Shown: piece after piece, positions 24,498 to 37,445 of the stretch | Layout: each line of letters opens with the position of its first letter | Numbering within the stretch: the first letter of the stretch is position 1 | From: Hanleya hanleyi | Taxonomy: Eukaryota; Mollusca; Polyplacophora; Lepidopleurida; Hanleyidae | Direction: 5' to 3' | Assembly: GCA_036873755.1 (NCBI GenBank) | Contig: JAVTVY010056913.1 | Location: 223,923-287,922 of the forward strand | Length of the DNA stretch: 64,000 bases | Program-made: the position numbers and the translations under genes | Notes under the pieces: generated by a model | What the model saw: the letters and a program-made list of their open reading frames with translations, nothing else | Told to the model about the DNA's origin: nothing | Databases searched by the model: none

Positions 24498-25637
24498 TTT
24501 TATATCCTTAGCAGAATCTATTAATTAAGATTCCACGGGAAGAAACTGGAATCTGACTTTTTACTGGTATAATTTGATGTTGCGCCAGTGGAGACTGAAA
24601 TTCCAGTTTCTACTTGTAGACAAAGAACTTGGTTTCTACCACGACATACATGGCACGAATATGTTTCTGGGTTTCTGGGTACAACAATCAGTCTAGACGG
24701 ATGTCTTTTCAGTAATGCAAGGCCTGAACCATAGAAGCCTACACGAAAGACTGACCTAAATTACTTTTCAGGGACATTATACACTCTGCGAAGCAACACA
24801 GGGAACCATTGACTGATTTTGCTTGATACTGTGGGAAGGGATACATAACCACACAAATTGCCTTAAAATTGCCTGAGACTTAAAAGACCTTGCGCATATC
24901 GAAATGATACAGTAAATGAGAGTCTGTAGAAGCTCTTCTCATCGCATGGACCCATCGACATGACTGCCATAACATGGCTCTTGTCCTTGTGGCGTTGAGG
25001 GTCCATCGTGTCGATATATTGTCCATTGCCAGCTAAGGGTCAACACCCTTAACGTCACATTGCGATGGTAAGGGCCGACACGTCGTCACTTAACGTCGCC
25101 ATGCGATGCCAAGGGCTGTCATGTCTACCCTCAACTGCACGTGGCGACGTTTAGAGTCGATGCGAAGTTCACAGCTTCTATACACGTCTGAACCGTCTGT
25201 GTTTTTGACCTGTCATCGATGACTGATGGCCCTCCCTAGATCTGGAGAGGATATCTCAACGTCACGGACAAAGACGCACTGAGCGTATAGGCTCATGCTG
25301 CCAGTCGATTCTCAGAACACCGTGTTCTTTGCGGGAAAAAAAAACTAGGCATTAGATTTAAGAAATAGATAATTGTTTGCTGCAGTAAAACAGCTGACAT
25401 ATATCAGGACAGAAAAGGGCTCGTCTAATTTTGACTTTAAGATCGCAGTCACACTACCTGTACATGACAGGATATTCAGGAAGTATGTGACGTCAACTGC
25501 AAACATAACTTGCGACTTCAATCTTATACTGTAGATTATTTGTATGGCTCCATGGAAACCCATTATATTGAAAACATGCATATACCCTGTTTGATTGTCG
25601 CAGTTTTTAGCAGTTGTTGGTTTTTCTTTTCTTGCAG
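24498..25637. other. Intron with degenerate short repeats
   Basis: 24960-25150 contains loosely repeated AAGGGTCNACACCCTTAACG-like motifs. No gene seen. Confidence 0.4.
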
Positions 25638-25823
25638 CGGTTGCTGATGCCAGCATCATACCCACAAATCTCATAAGCAACAGTAACACCCCGCAATCCA
25701 CCTGCTTCTCGTATGGAAATCCTCTTGAGGAGTCGACTCATGGATTTTCAGAACCCACTACATCATCGTTAGCCGACCAAACTACCGATAACATTTCTAA
25801 TGCGACGACGACAACTGCGCAAG
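25638..25823 (+). CDS. Ser/Thr-rich spacer exon
   Basis: Bounded by a TTCTTGCAG acceptor and a GCAAG|GTAATA donor. The 186-bp exon is phase 1-1, exactly compatible with the PAN exon before it and the CTLD exon at 30032. It encodes a low-complexity segment with one cysteine, several potential N-glycosylation sites (NISN, NATT, NKTT) and a TTTTAQG end. It probably acts as a glycosylated linker between the two CTLD-PAN modules. Inferred from splice borders, phase and composition only. Confidence 0.6.
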
Positions 25824-26059
25824 GTAATAAAACAACTGTCTCCTTCAGAATCGATTTGTCTGGACTGCGTCTCTATGGCACATGTACAACAATAGAAGTC
25901 GATAATGTCTCCGATATACCGTCTCAGAATTTCGCAATACAATATTTTCGACCTATTTGTCGGTCGATAATGACACAATGCGACAATATCCACATCAGCC
26001 GGTCTATTATGACAAAATTATCATTAATAATGCATAGACTGGATTTAGGTGAATAACCG

Positions 26060-26190
26060 AAAAGCAGTCGCTTGCCATTGATGGGGATTTGATAGAAATA
26101 CCATCAAGATGTCTTGCTGTTATCATGGAGTTTTCTGAAGCATTACTCTTGCAAGAAATGAACTCTCAATTATTATTTTCTCGTATAACT
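26060..26190 (+). repeat. Upstream fragment of the pseudo-LTR of the reverse-transcriptase element
   Basis: ATTTGATA, ATCAAGATGTCTTGCTG and CTCTTGCAAGAAA match blocks of the tandem repeat downstream of the RT gene (27720-28515). Confidence 0.55.
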
Positions 26191-26192
26191 GT

Positions 26193-27652
26193 TTGGTGTT
26201 GGACCTCACCAAGAGCAAAGTCGTTGAAACAATCCGCCATATTGACAGAAGTTCTCTTCCCCTAGCAAAACAAGTACTGAGAAACCGCAATTCGCAAGAA
26301 GTTCTAGCAAATCTCCAGAGTAAATTCGTCATAGTCCCAGCAGACAAAGCTCCGAATAATATAATATTCATATGTAAATATTACTATTACCAGGTGCTGG
26401 TTAAAGAATTGAGTGTAGACATATCTTCATCAAATACGTCTACTTACTCCCAAACTACATTTACTCTGGAAGATTTATTTAACAATCACAAAAAGTTTCT
26501 CAAGGTAAGAGGTATTTGTCTTCCAACCAATCATAGCGACATACCAAAAATATACTGGACTCCCAAAATGCATAAATCACCATACAAAGCTAGATTCATA
26601 GCTGGTTCTAGAAGCTGCACCACCAAGCTTCTTTCAACCCTATTGACGAGGGCCCTTCAGGAGGTAAAAGCATTTTGGGAAAGGTATTGCGCCACTATTT
26701 TCAAGAACTCTGGCGTTGAATGTATGTGGATATTGAAAACTCAAAATGTCTTACGGAAGAACTTGATGCTAAAGGTCACATACCGTACAGACATGTATCC
26801 ACATGGGATTTCTCGACTCTCTATACTACAATCCCTCATCAGGACCTTATTGACCGTATAAGTTCATTAATAGTATCTGTGTTCAAGAAAACTGATCGTA
26901 GATATATTAATGTCGGAAGCCATAAAGCATTCTTTAGCTCGACTACATACAAGAGATATCATTCATGGGATGTTTCTTTGTTTATAGAGTTGCTTGAATT
27001 TCTCATTAAAAATATCTATGTGAAATTTGGCAACACAATATATCAGCAGTATATAGGTATTCCAATGGGTACTAATTGTGCACCCCTGTTGGCTGACCTG
27101 TATCTTTTCTCTTATGAATATGACTATATGCAGGCGCTTTCAAAAACCGATCCATTCAAAGCCCGTTCCTTCTCATTCACCAAACGCTATATAGACGATC
27201 TTCTCGCTGTGGATAACCGCTATATAAATGACGCAGTGAAGGATATATATCCACCTTCACTGGATTTGAAGGAAACTACAGATAGCCCTACAGGCACATC
27301 TTATTTAGATCTCTATCTCTATAAAAATGAAGCGGGCATTCTCTCTCGTCGACTTTATGACAAAAGAGATGATTACAATTTCGACATCGTAAACTATCCC
27401 TTTCTGGATAGTAATATTCCAGTGGGACCTGCATATGGCGTATACATATCTCGCTTAGTAGCATTTGCTAGATCCTGTGTTAAATGTGATGATTTTAATC
27501 AACGTCACAAAACATTGTTGCAGAAACTTATAAAACAGGGCTATTCCACCAAGCGCCTCCACTCAAAGTTTCTCAAATTTGGCGATACATATCGCATGCT
27601 GATAGCAAAATACGAACGTAGCGTGCAAGATCTATGGCGCTACGTTTCGTAA
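26193..27652 (+). pseudogene. Penelope-like reverse transcriptase, one frameshift
   Basis: A retroelement RT lying in the lectin-gene intron on the same strand. The N-terminal frame (to about 26740) has IVPADKAPNNIIF and YWTPKMHKSPYKARFIAG. The second frame carries DFSTLYTTIPHQDL, GIPMGTNCAPLLADLYLF and the catalytic RYIDDLL, then the conserved C-terminal YPFLDSN and YGVYISRLV. The frame changes near 26738, within a region encoding the conserved Trp-Ile block. No GIY-YIG or other endonuclease domain follows. Assignment to the Penelope-like group rests on motif style and on the tandem repeats downstream. Confidence 0.75.
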
Positions 27653-27716
27653 CATGTGTCTAATTCCGCTTAACCCGGGGCTAGGGGCCGTATGAGCCCA
27701 TGTACTTCAACATCCT

Positions 27717-28515
27717 CATGGTACTCATATGAACAGTCACAATCAAAGCGTGACTGAGGTACATCATTTTTAGATGACGACTCTATAACGAATATTATGG
27801 ATTAAGAATACTGATCAGCGATACGGATTTGATATTTTGGAACATCATGATGTCTTGCCGGCATCATTGAAAACTGTTGACCGCTTCTCTCTTGCAGGAA
27901 ACAAGCCTATGTTTATGTATACTTTTGTCTTTTTGAATTTGGTGCTAATACTGTTATATGGAAATGGAATAGGTCTTTGGATTATGGACGCGGATATTCT
28001 CTAATGGACGACGGCTGGATTATGAATGACGGACTAGACGCTTGTAATTTACTGTTTATCATATGAAAGGCCTTATTGACGATTATTGACGTGAAAACTA
28101 TGTTGTTGTGGACGACGGATGAATACTGCAAGTCGAATTTAACGCCTGAACGTTATTCATGATCATCATGGTGGTCCTATAAACAGTCACAATCAAAGCG
28201 TGAGTGAGATACATCATTCTCTAGATGACGACTTTACAACGATTATTATGGATTAAGAATACTGATCCGCGATACGTATTTTATATTTTTGGAACATCAT
28301 GATGTCTTGTCGGCATCATTGAAAACTGTTGAGCGCTTCTCTCTTGCAGGAAACTAGCCTATGTTTATGTATACTATGATTGTCTTTTGGAATTTGGTGC
28401 TATTAATGTTATATGGAATATGGAATAGGTCTTCGGATTATGGATGCGGATATTCTTTAATGGACGACGGTTGAATTATGAATGACGGACTAGACGCTTG
28501 TAATTCATAATGATT
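27717..28515 (+). repeat. Two tandem 455-bp units downstream of the RT (pseudo-LTR)
   Basis: ACAGTCACAATCAAAGCGTG occurs at about 27733 and 28193, and GACGGACTAGACGCTTGTAA at about 28030 and 28485. A diverged upstream copy precedes the RT, as is common for Penelope-like elements. Related pieces lie at about 42430-42540 (direct) and 45350-45550 (inverted). Confidence 0.75.
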
Positions 28516-30031
28516 TTATATTATCAAAAACTTGGTAAGCAATGTGACTCCATTTGAAGAAAAATATGTTCAATTTTCAATCTCACAAGTTAAATCTGAA
28601 TGTTTCGAGTTATTGCAAAAATTAAAGTTCAGCTAAACAAACTCTAGTCGCGCACTAATCTTAGCTCTCAAATATAGTTTTCAAATAAAAGACACGAAAC
28701 TAAAATATACTGAATAGTGAATAAACCAAATGTTCTACCCATAATATGATATTGCGATATTATGAGCCGTTACAACTCCTACGACCAGTGTCCCAAATTG
28801 ATAGGGAGAAAATGGCAATGCGAAGCAACAACCTTTTGAGGGGATGATGCGTTCTCGAATCTCTGGACTGCAAACTCGCAAAATTTATACTCTACTCTTC
28901 GCATGCATAGATCATGCATGTAGATTTTTATCAAAAAGGTTCTTTATAGCTCCTTTATTCATTGAAAATTGCAAAGCTACGAGTAAAAGAGAGAGAGACA
29001 GGTGGTGTGAGAAAGCGCGATATAATTTTGAGAGATACATTCTCCAAGCATATTGGTCTTTTGCACAGGCGGAACAGAACATCCAGTCAAGTCTCAAGCT
29101 AGCGCGATTCTGAATGGATATACAATTGCTTTCGAAGGAACCAATTCTGCGCTTGCTTGCTGTGTCAGCAAAAAAAAATCAATCGATAATATGCTTGTTT
29201 TGATGTTTGTGTATTGAAATGAGCCGTTTTCGCATACGCTACAGATCAGAGCACCATTTTGATAATCCGATATTGGGCATACAAAAGTCTATTCATTTTA
29301 AATAGAGTCTACTCCTGGGCTTGCCAGAATTCTTTAGTTCGTTCCGTTTACTTTTTTATTTGCAGCGTGTATAAATGAACTCTACTGAATGACTGTCATT
29401 ATTCCGTGTTATTGATAATATGGAATGCCTGAAATAACTTTGTAATGCTCTCCATATAAACTCGTAATACTTTCCGTGTACAGGGGCTCACCCGCATAGG
29501 GTGACGTCATAAAGTATTAGTGTTCGGTATTCGGAACAAGGTCACTTATAACCTATGCCCAGTGAAACTGCAAAATGTGAAACCGCGCACACCGCTATGC
29601 CCGAATAGGGTTCTTTTTTGTCTCAGAAAATACATCAGTATGACATTACCCTATGCAATTCAGCTCCGGTTCGGGAAACAACTATTATGGTGTTTTTTTT
29701 ATGGAGAAAAATACAAAATACTTCAAGCGTGATTCATTATAAATATCACGTAATAATGGCAGTCATTGTGTGGAGTAGGCTTGTTATACACAGTGCAAAA
29801 TAAAAGAACATTTATGGTGAACTAACTACAGATTTGTGACAAGCTCCAAAGTAAAGGACTAATTAAAATGGAGTTTAGTTAGTCGAACCTGGCCTCTAAC
29901 ACATAGGGCAATAACTTATCTGGAAGGCCTGGTCCATCACACAGTCAGATCTGAAGCTGACAATGTTATAACTGATGTACAGATCCGGCCGCCCTGGATA
30001 CTTTTGGTAATGATGTTATTTTACTTTGTAG
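28516..30031. other. Intron of the lectin gene
   Basis: Nothing recognised; the open frame at 28844-29113 has no domain signature. Confidence 0.4.
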
Positions 30032-30218
30032 TTCCTAGTGCTCCCACTCGAACTTTGGAAATGACCACGTTCACACTGTACACACAGAATGTTTCGTGGA
30101 ACACGGCGAACCGAGTGTGTCAGGAACGTGCGGGGAGGCTCGTCAAGTTGGACACACATGAGAAAGAAAAGATAGTGGAATATTTCGATCGCGCTGGCGA
30201 TGTGTGGAGTTCAAAAAT
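30032..30218 (+). CDS. CTLD module 2, first exon
   Basis: N-terminal half of the second C-type lectin-like domain, after TTTGTAG and before AAAAT|GTGGGT. The frame reads TFTLYTQNVSWNTANRVCQ, then AGRLVKLDTHEKEKIVEYF, clearly paralogous to the exon at 14026 (SWNTAN, GRL-K-DT). It is 187 bp, phase 1 to phase 2, matching the paralog. It accepts the frame left by the Ser/Thr-rich exon. Confidence 0.8.
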
Positions 30219-30277
30219 GTGGGTATGACAGATAAGTGCATGTGCAATATATATGGAGCAAATAGTCAATATAATTA

Positions 30278-30735
30278 ACCCTACCAGGCCTTGGGGGGGG
30301 GGGGAGGGGGGGAATCATACCCCCTACCAAAATTTCTACTCTATCTCCATGTGTCATTTTCGCCATATTTCATCAAAATTATTGCTTTTATGCATGGAAG
30401 AGTGGGTAAAACTATTAATTAATTATTAATATATTATTATTTAATAATTTATGAAGTCAGTATTTACCAAGAAATCACAAATAAAAAAAATCCGCCCTGA
30501 AAATGGACCAAAGCAAGTCTTTTTTGATAATGAACTCACTGCGACGTCATCGTGGCGGCCATCTTGGATTTCTCTACCAATTTTCTGGTTGAGCTTGACT
30601 CAAGAGTATAGTGTGGTAAGTTTCAGCACTCTTGTCTATTAGGGGTAAGAAAAATATTCGTGGGGAGGGGGGAGCGGAAGTGGCCCCACAGGCTGCGATA
30701 CACCCCTAATCGCCAAGGCCGGATAGGGTTACTAT
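30278..30735 (+). mobile_element. TTAA-type MITE copy 7
   Basis: TTAA-CCCTACCAGGCC left end and GGCCGGATAGGG-TTAC right end. Contains TGCGACGTCATCGTGGCGGC. Confidence 0.75.
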
Positions 30736-31304
30736 ATAGAACTTAACATCTGAACATTGCTGCTGAAAGGTGCACGGTTGGATTCATTGCAGAGCTTATG
30801 TGACCAAACGTTTGCGTCCAAGCAATATTTCACTATGCAAGTGATGAGTGACCGACGAATCTTTTTTCTACAAATGGCTCACCACATTATAGCTCGCTTT
30901 GTTGCAAAATAAATAATGTACACCGAGGTACTGACGCAAAACACGGTTCTCTGTTTTGTTACTATTTGGTCTCCAGAGCAAATATCTGTCCAATTTCTGA
31001 AACAGTATTGCTATAGATGTTGTCCTCATTACATGCACGCTACCTACGGGTACTACCACTATTCGGAATTTTTAAGTGTCATTGTTGTGTCGTTAACGTT
31101 AACTGATACACTGTTTTTTCTTCTCCAATTGTATATACGCATATTTTCTTTATAAACGCACGTGTTCTTGCTATAAACACGAGTATTCAACTTATGTGGT
31201 CGGAAGGCTATGTGTTCTGCTAGATTGAACACTCAAGGAACACCATGATACAATTCAGATTTCGTTTACGAAAAGGGTGTGTTAAACCACTTCTCTCAAT
31301 CCTA
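30736..31304. other. Intron of the lectin gene
   Basis: Nothing recognised. Confidence 0.4.
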
Positions 31305-31878
31305 CATGGCCTGGGCTTTTTTGGACCGGTCCAGGTCTGGGGGGGGGACCGGCGAAATGGCTCCCCCCATAATTATTTGTCTCACCCTTTGAGCTAGGGG
31401 GTTAAAACTTACCACAATATACCCTTGGGTCAAATTCTACCAGAAAATGTCAAAATAAATCCAAGATGGCCGCATTGATGACGTCACAGTGACGTCATTT
31501 TCAAAAACGGCATTTTTGGGTCGATTTTTCGGTCAGATTTTCCAAATTTTTTATTTATACAATTCTTTCACAAAAACTGCCTGATAAATAAGTAAATATT
31601 AATGTGATGTGAAATAAAATAGTTGTTGTCCACTTTGCATCGCGGAAAAGCAGAAATTTTGATGAAATATGACGAAAACATCACTTTTCTTGTACCCCCA
31701 TGTGGCCGCCATCTTGAATTTACCCATGATCCTCCACTCGTGGGGTTATGCAAGTAGGCCCAAAATGACCCCAATATGATAAACTATAAAATTACGGAGT
31801 TTCATCTTTCCATTTTTTGTCTTTGGTAGGGGGCCATTTTGCCCCCCCCCCCCCCGCCCCAGGCCTGGTAGGATTAAT
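31305..31878 (-). mobile_element. TTAA-type MITE copy 8
   Basis: Inverted copy with an intact GATGACGTCACAGTGACGTC core and a GGCCTGGTAGGA-TTAA right end. Confidence 0.8.
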
Positions 31879-32420
31879 TCGTCACAAATCTCAGCAATGA
31901 TTGAACCCGTGCTATGAATGATTTATTAAAAATAACCAAATAGTCACGTTGTATATTCATTCGTGGAAGATTTGATAATTTTCTCAAGAATGCAGCAAGT
32001 TAGATATACTGAAAAAAAGCAGAAGCCTACGCCGAAATATGTCCGAGAAAGCCTTGCTGAACTTGGAGTTGTCACACTCATAGTATGATCAGCAAAACAA
32101 AATTATCCTTCGTGTCAAAAAAAGATTCAAAGACAGCCGGTTTGGCAATTTTTTCTAGGCCAGAAAAGTTGATAATAAAAAAACTTGGAAAAGCTAGTTT
32201 TCCTTCCCTTTGACATGACACACGCAGTTTAAAAAGCAGGTACAAGGTCAAAATTTCACATCATTTCTCCAGTTGCGCAAAAGAAACCTGGATAACTTAA
32301 AAACACACAGTCACAGATCATGACTATTTATTATACACACATTATTGATAGCTAATGCCATAGAAAATCACCAGACAACGCCTATTGATGCCATTTATAA
32401 AGCCGATTCCTCTGTAGCTT
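31879..32420. other. Intron of the lectin gene
   Basis: Nothing recognised. Confidence 0.4.
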
Positions 32421-32700
32421 AACCCTATCTGGCCTGGAAGGGGGAGGAGTGCCCCTCGAGTGAACATTTCTCTTCTGCTCCGAAGTGACAAAACCGAGGG
32501 AGGTGAAACTGCGTGACTTTGAAGCTTATAATATCGGGTTCGTTTTATCGCCCGAGCAGAGGATCATGGATAAATTCAAAATGGCGGCCGTGTGGTATCT
32601 CATAAAGTCGTGTTTTCAGCCTTTTCTGTCGATTTCTTTATATTGTTCTGGCATAAAAAGGACTAGAAAGTATTTTATTTAGACAAAACTAGTTATTTTC
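32421..32700 (+). mobile_element. TTAA-type MITE copy 9 (left part)
   Basis: TTAA-CCCTATCTGGCCTGG followed by AAAATGGCGGCC; truncated after that. Confidence 0.7.
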
Positions 32701-33439
32701 TATTGTATTTGGTAGAATTTGGAAGAAAAATCGGAAAATAAAATTTCGAAATTTCCGTGCGTTGTGATGCTTCCCTGGGTTGCCGTGTTTCCTTGGGTCG
32801 TCATGCTTGCATGGGTTGTCAGGCTTTCATCGGTTGTCATCTGAAGTCTATTTTAATCTCACACTGCACGACTTGATTGTGCCGTTCGACGTGCGCTTCG
32901 ACTTTGTGTTCATTGTGTTCTTCTGCGTGTAAGGAAGCACCGTTCGTGTGGAGATTTTTCACAATTGCATCCAGCAAAGTATGAAATATACTTTTTCTAT
33001 GATATGAGTCGCCAAATATACTGCATACATTGTTATCTGATCTCCTGTTGATTTTCGGGAAGTGGTCAATTCTTTACGAAATGTTAGCGCTTTTCAACAG
33101 ATAGAAAGCAATCATCAGTCTGATTAGCGCTGCTCAACGTTTCAAGCAGTGTCCCGATTGACTGCATACAGATTTTGAACACTATGGGGTGTGGCACCTG
33201 GGGTTGTCATTTGTCGACAGGCAATATTCAAATTAGTGAATGCGAGGCCGGGTCCTGTTCCGTTCCCTCGGTATCATATGACATTGTATGGAAGATGACG
33301 TGATCGTGTACTATCGTCCCTTTGGGTATTGCAGCAAGTGTAATTTACTTGTGATGATACATTTGTGTCGAAAATTATACAATATCACGTGACTGAGTTA
33401 CGTCAAGTCGGATGAATAATTACGATATGCAGCTAAAAA
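32701..33439. other. Intron with short GGGTTGTCATGCTT-like repeats
   Basis: 32755-32845 repeats TTGTCATGCTTNCATGGG-like blocks; the rest is unremarkable. Confidence 0.4.
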
Positions 33440-33681
33440 CCAAAAGCTTGAAAAGCAGCAAGTTTGAAGAAATATGACGAAAACCTCACTTTTCTGGTAC
33501 CCCACGTAGCCGCCATCTTGAATTTGCTCATGATCCTCTGCTCGGGGGGTTATGCAAATAGGCTGAAAATGACCCCAATATGATAAACTGTAAAGTCACG
33601 GAGTTTCAACTCTCCATTTTTTATCGTTGCGGAGATAGCGCAAAAAGTTTGGTGGGGGGGGGGGGAAGGCCTGGTGGGGGT
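33440..33681 (-). mobile_element. TTAA-type MITE copy 10 (right part)
   Basis: Only the AGTTTGGTGGGG to GGGG-TTAA end remains. It abuts the next copy and shares its TTAA. Confidence 0.7.
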
Positions 33682-34250
33682 TAACCCTATCTGGCCTGGG
33701 GGGCCATTGTGGCCCCTCCTACCAAACTTTCTACCCTATTTCCGGAACGACAACAAATGGAGAGCTGCAACTCCGTGACTTTATAGTTTGTCATATTGGG
33801 GTCATTTTGAGCCTAGTTGCGTGACCCCCCGAGCAGAGAATCATGGATAAATCCAAGATGGCGTCCACATGGGGTAGCAGAAAAGTTATTTTTTTGGTCA
33901 AATTTCTGCTTTTCCGCGATGAAAATTGGGCAAAAACTATTTTATTTCACATCACATTAATATTTACTAATTTATTATGCAGTTTTAGCGGAGAAATTGC
34001 AATAATAAAAAATTCGGAAAATCTGACCGGAAAATCGACCAAAAAATGGCGTTTTTGAAAATGACGTCACTGTGGCGTCATAAAAGCGGCCATCTTGAAT
34101 TTTTTCACATTTTCTGGTAGAGCTTGACCCAAGGGTATAGTGTGATAAGTTTCAGCCCTCTACATGTAGCTCAAGGGGTAAGAAAAATATTTATTTATTT
34201 CGGCCCCCAGGCCTGGACAGGTCCCAAAAAGCCCAGGCCAGATAGGGTTA
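33682..34250 (+). mobile_element. TTAA-type MITE copy 11 (complete)
   Basis: Bounded by TTAA-CCCTATCTGGCCTGG and CCAGGCCAGATAGGG-TTAA, so the inverted ends are nearly perfect over 15 bases. At about 568 bp this is the best guide to the full-length element. Confidence 0.85.
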
Positions 34251-35448
34251 ACGAATCTGTACGGACTGATTCCCTTATTAAATTTAGACATTCATCTTTC
34301 GTGATACAATGTGATAAATTTCAAGCTGTGTGCGCCTCTACACACAACTTCCCCATTTTGCCATTTTCTCTGCCTGCTGAAGGCAGTGCTAAAGCCCTGC
34401 AAATAGTCCCCTTGCGAGACATGACGTTAAACCTTAATTCTCCCTCTCTCTCCTGTTATCGAGCAGCCAATCGAAATAAAAGATACAACTGAATAGAACA
34501 AATACTATACTTGCCGCCCCTACCACTGATTTCCCATTAATCGTTGCAACGAAGGCGGGAAAAAATCGAGAACATTCTGGTCTTTGGTAGAGATTACGTT
34601 TTGTTTTTGGGAGCCTGAGGCCTGCGTCGGGTAAAAACCTTCCTCAGTTCAACGATACGTCACACGCGTCTCAATCACTGCATGCTGTTCCATGTGCGCA
34701 AGCAGACTCTCTTGCCAGAAGGGGTCCATTGCAAGCCAGTTCTTTAACAACGAGAAACGACAACGGATATTTGGACAGTTTACTGCAGAGGACTTGTAAT
34801 TAAATAATGAATCCAGCAAGGATCCGTTGCTTCATCTGTTAATCCGAGTAGACTCTATCATTCGTAATTCGACATCGTCCCTGCTGGCGAAGAATCGAGT
34901 TGCTTTAGTATATATTTTTTATTTTGTCTGGAGCTGATGCAGCGTTTTATTTGAATCATTGTAATGCTCCTTTCAGTAAATGGTTTTTGCAAATGATGAC
35001 GGCATGACGGCACGGCATGAATGTGAGAAGATTTCTAACTACTAGACGATGTATTAGTTCGTGACTGCTCATTGTTAAATGTGATTTCCATGCTAGCTGT
35101 GTAATCTGAGATATTAATATTGCGCAAACCGCCTGTCCATCCATATGGCTTCGTGTTTTGAAGAGTATTACACGCTGTACTCATGCTCAGGTTCAATCTA
35201 GATTTCTATATGAACTATATATTTCAAACATATAATTGTATCGTCCGTTTGTTTCTTTTCGTTTTCTCTTCCCTGTCATTCGCCTTAAAACATGAGATAT
35301 GCAAATGTTGCGGTCCAATTATTGGGAGGGGGCTTCATCCCATGGACCAATCCCACCCTCCTTTCACTCCACCGTGCCTGAGAGTTAATTGAATATTTGT
35401 GTTTTGATCACCTTGTTTTTGTGAAATGTGATCATACCCGTTTTTCAG
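34251..35448. other. Intron of the lectin gene
   Basis: Nothing recognised. Confidence 0.4.
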
Positions 35449-35666
35449 GTCTGGGGACTACTGGATTGGAATGTTTGTGCAGAACGGAGAGTATATATGG
35501 TCTGGAGACTGTCTTGTACACGTAAATGATAGCTGGAGTAACTGGGATACTGGTGAGCCAGATGATGATAAACAGCCTTGTGTTCGGCACAGCCTCCAGT
35601 CCGAGAGATGGGGTACATCTCCGTGCAATCATGAATTGCAATTTGTCTGTGAGAATTTTCAGCAAG
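35449..35666 (+). CDS. CTLD module 2, second exon
   Basis: C-terminal half of the second CTLD, between TTTTTCAG and CAAG|GTTAGT. The frame reads SGDYWIGMFVQNG, YIWSGDC, SWSNWDTGEPDDD and ELQFVCEN. It has an EPD-type loop, closer to the canonical Ca2+-binding EPN/QPD than module 1, but lacks a clear WND (WGTSPCN). It is 218 bp, phase 2 to phase 1, in frame with the PAN exon at 39103. Confidence 0.85.
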
Positions 35667-37445
35667 GTTAGTGGACTAACAGGATTGTTCTCACTACCAA
35701 GTAATGCAAACGAACCTATAAATATCTGGAATGGTCCCACCATTAAACAGTTTATATTGCCAGCAGAAGGGGTACACACAATTGGTCCGGAACATTACCA
35801 GTTACACATTTCCAAGCCTTTCCGTCTTTTTTATGATTTGGTAAAATTATAATTATAGATATTATTTTTTCATCGTAGTCATATTTTCAAATTATTTTAT
35901 TATTGGTGAATCTCTATTTTAGTTAATGGTTAGATCGGCGACATCATGGCAAATCCACTCGTGTGTGTGATAGAAATCAGGATGAAGTGAAAAGGGAAAT
36001 CTTACAATTAGCCTGGGAATGACCACGTTGGAGATTTGTGGACGCTAAACCTTGTTTTAGTTCAAAGGTCGCAGGTAAAACGCATTTGCGATCGCGTCAC
36101 CAGGAATATCCTCCTCCGGTCCGGATACAGTCAATCGACAATTTACATTCCATACTTTGTCAAGAGGATGTTCTTCTTTTGGGGAGTTATCAACGTACGT
36201 TGCCTACAATGTATACGTTATACGATGTAGTTGATAGGGCAGTTCACGTGTCCATGTGATATGATGTCATTGAAAAATTCACAGGCATTTGGTAGGTGCG
36301 CGGTAGGATATATATTACCGAACACCTCATTTGGTCGGCCTTGGCTATCGCTTATTCAGTAAATTGGCGGTTCTTAGAACATGATCTTCAAGACCAAATT
36401 TTCTGTGCCCGACAAAATGATTTCGTCGATTTGTCTTCGATTGGAGTACAATATTGCATATTAAGAGCATTGTGTCTTGAGATTCATAGCTGTAACCTGC
36501 TTTGGCAATATATTTTTTATATAAAACTCGGCCTTGTTCTGTTTGATATTTGTGTGTTGACTGAACCAGAAATATCAACCCAGACTGCGCGCACATCCGC
36601 AACTTTTTGGTCATATTATTCAGTCTGGAATCATAAAACACGCTACCTATTAGCCATACAGAAAAGTGTAACGAATATGACTCGGAAACCACCTACATCA
36701 AGGCCAAATATTGCCAAAAGCCCCATCTCACTCTTCTACAACAACACACCAGAATCCGTCCTTCCTACACATATATGTAGGCAAATGGATATGATGAGCA
36801 AATATTTGACGTACACCTATACCTACCTGAGCGATGGCTAAGAATGTCCCGAGGATGCGTCCCTTCTCGTATCTTTTCCTATTGCAACTACGAACGGGCA
36901 CTTATCCCTATCGTGAATAAAAATTCCCAAGCCGAGTTAGAAGATAAGATCCTGACACTTTTAGCCAACGAAAATTCCGAGTCTCCACGTCGGTACTCTG
37001 ACGCAGCTGCAATGTGCACATTGAAAGGTATAGTCATGCTAACCCATTGACGAACATCTTCAATCAATATGTTGATGTATATGGAAGGTCAATTGTTCAA
37101 ACTATAAGACCGGAATCTCGCAACCGTCCAGTTTTCTGTGGAAGAACGCATGTGATAGAAGAGAAACGAAATCTAACATTAATGGTGCAGCTACCTGTTT
37201 TGGCCTCGTTTATTTTGCACAGGTCACCTGTTTTTTCTATTGAATTATTAGATGACTGAGCTAGGTTATGAGTTGAATTTGACCACTGAAAAGTTGTACA
37301 AAACTACAGTTATCGACAACAGTTTTCTCTAACCAAAAGCAAACGGGGAAGTCAAGGTTGAAGGAGAATGTCAAGTTGAAGAAGGATTTTGACCGTAATT
37401 CTCGATTCGGAAATCGCTCTTTTCTCTTAGATAAATCAAGTTCAT
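35667..37445. other. Intron of the lectin gene
   Basis: No exon recognised; open frames at 36296-36841 have no domain signature. Confidence 0.4.

Noticed and set aside
28844..29113. 89-codon frame as a gene
   Set aside because: No domain, splice or codon signature; intronic position.
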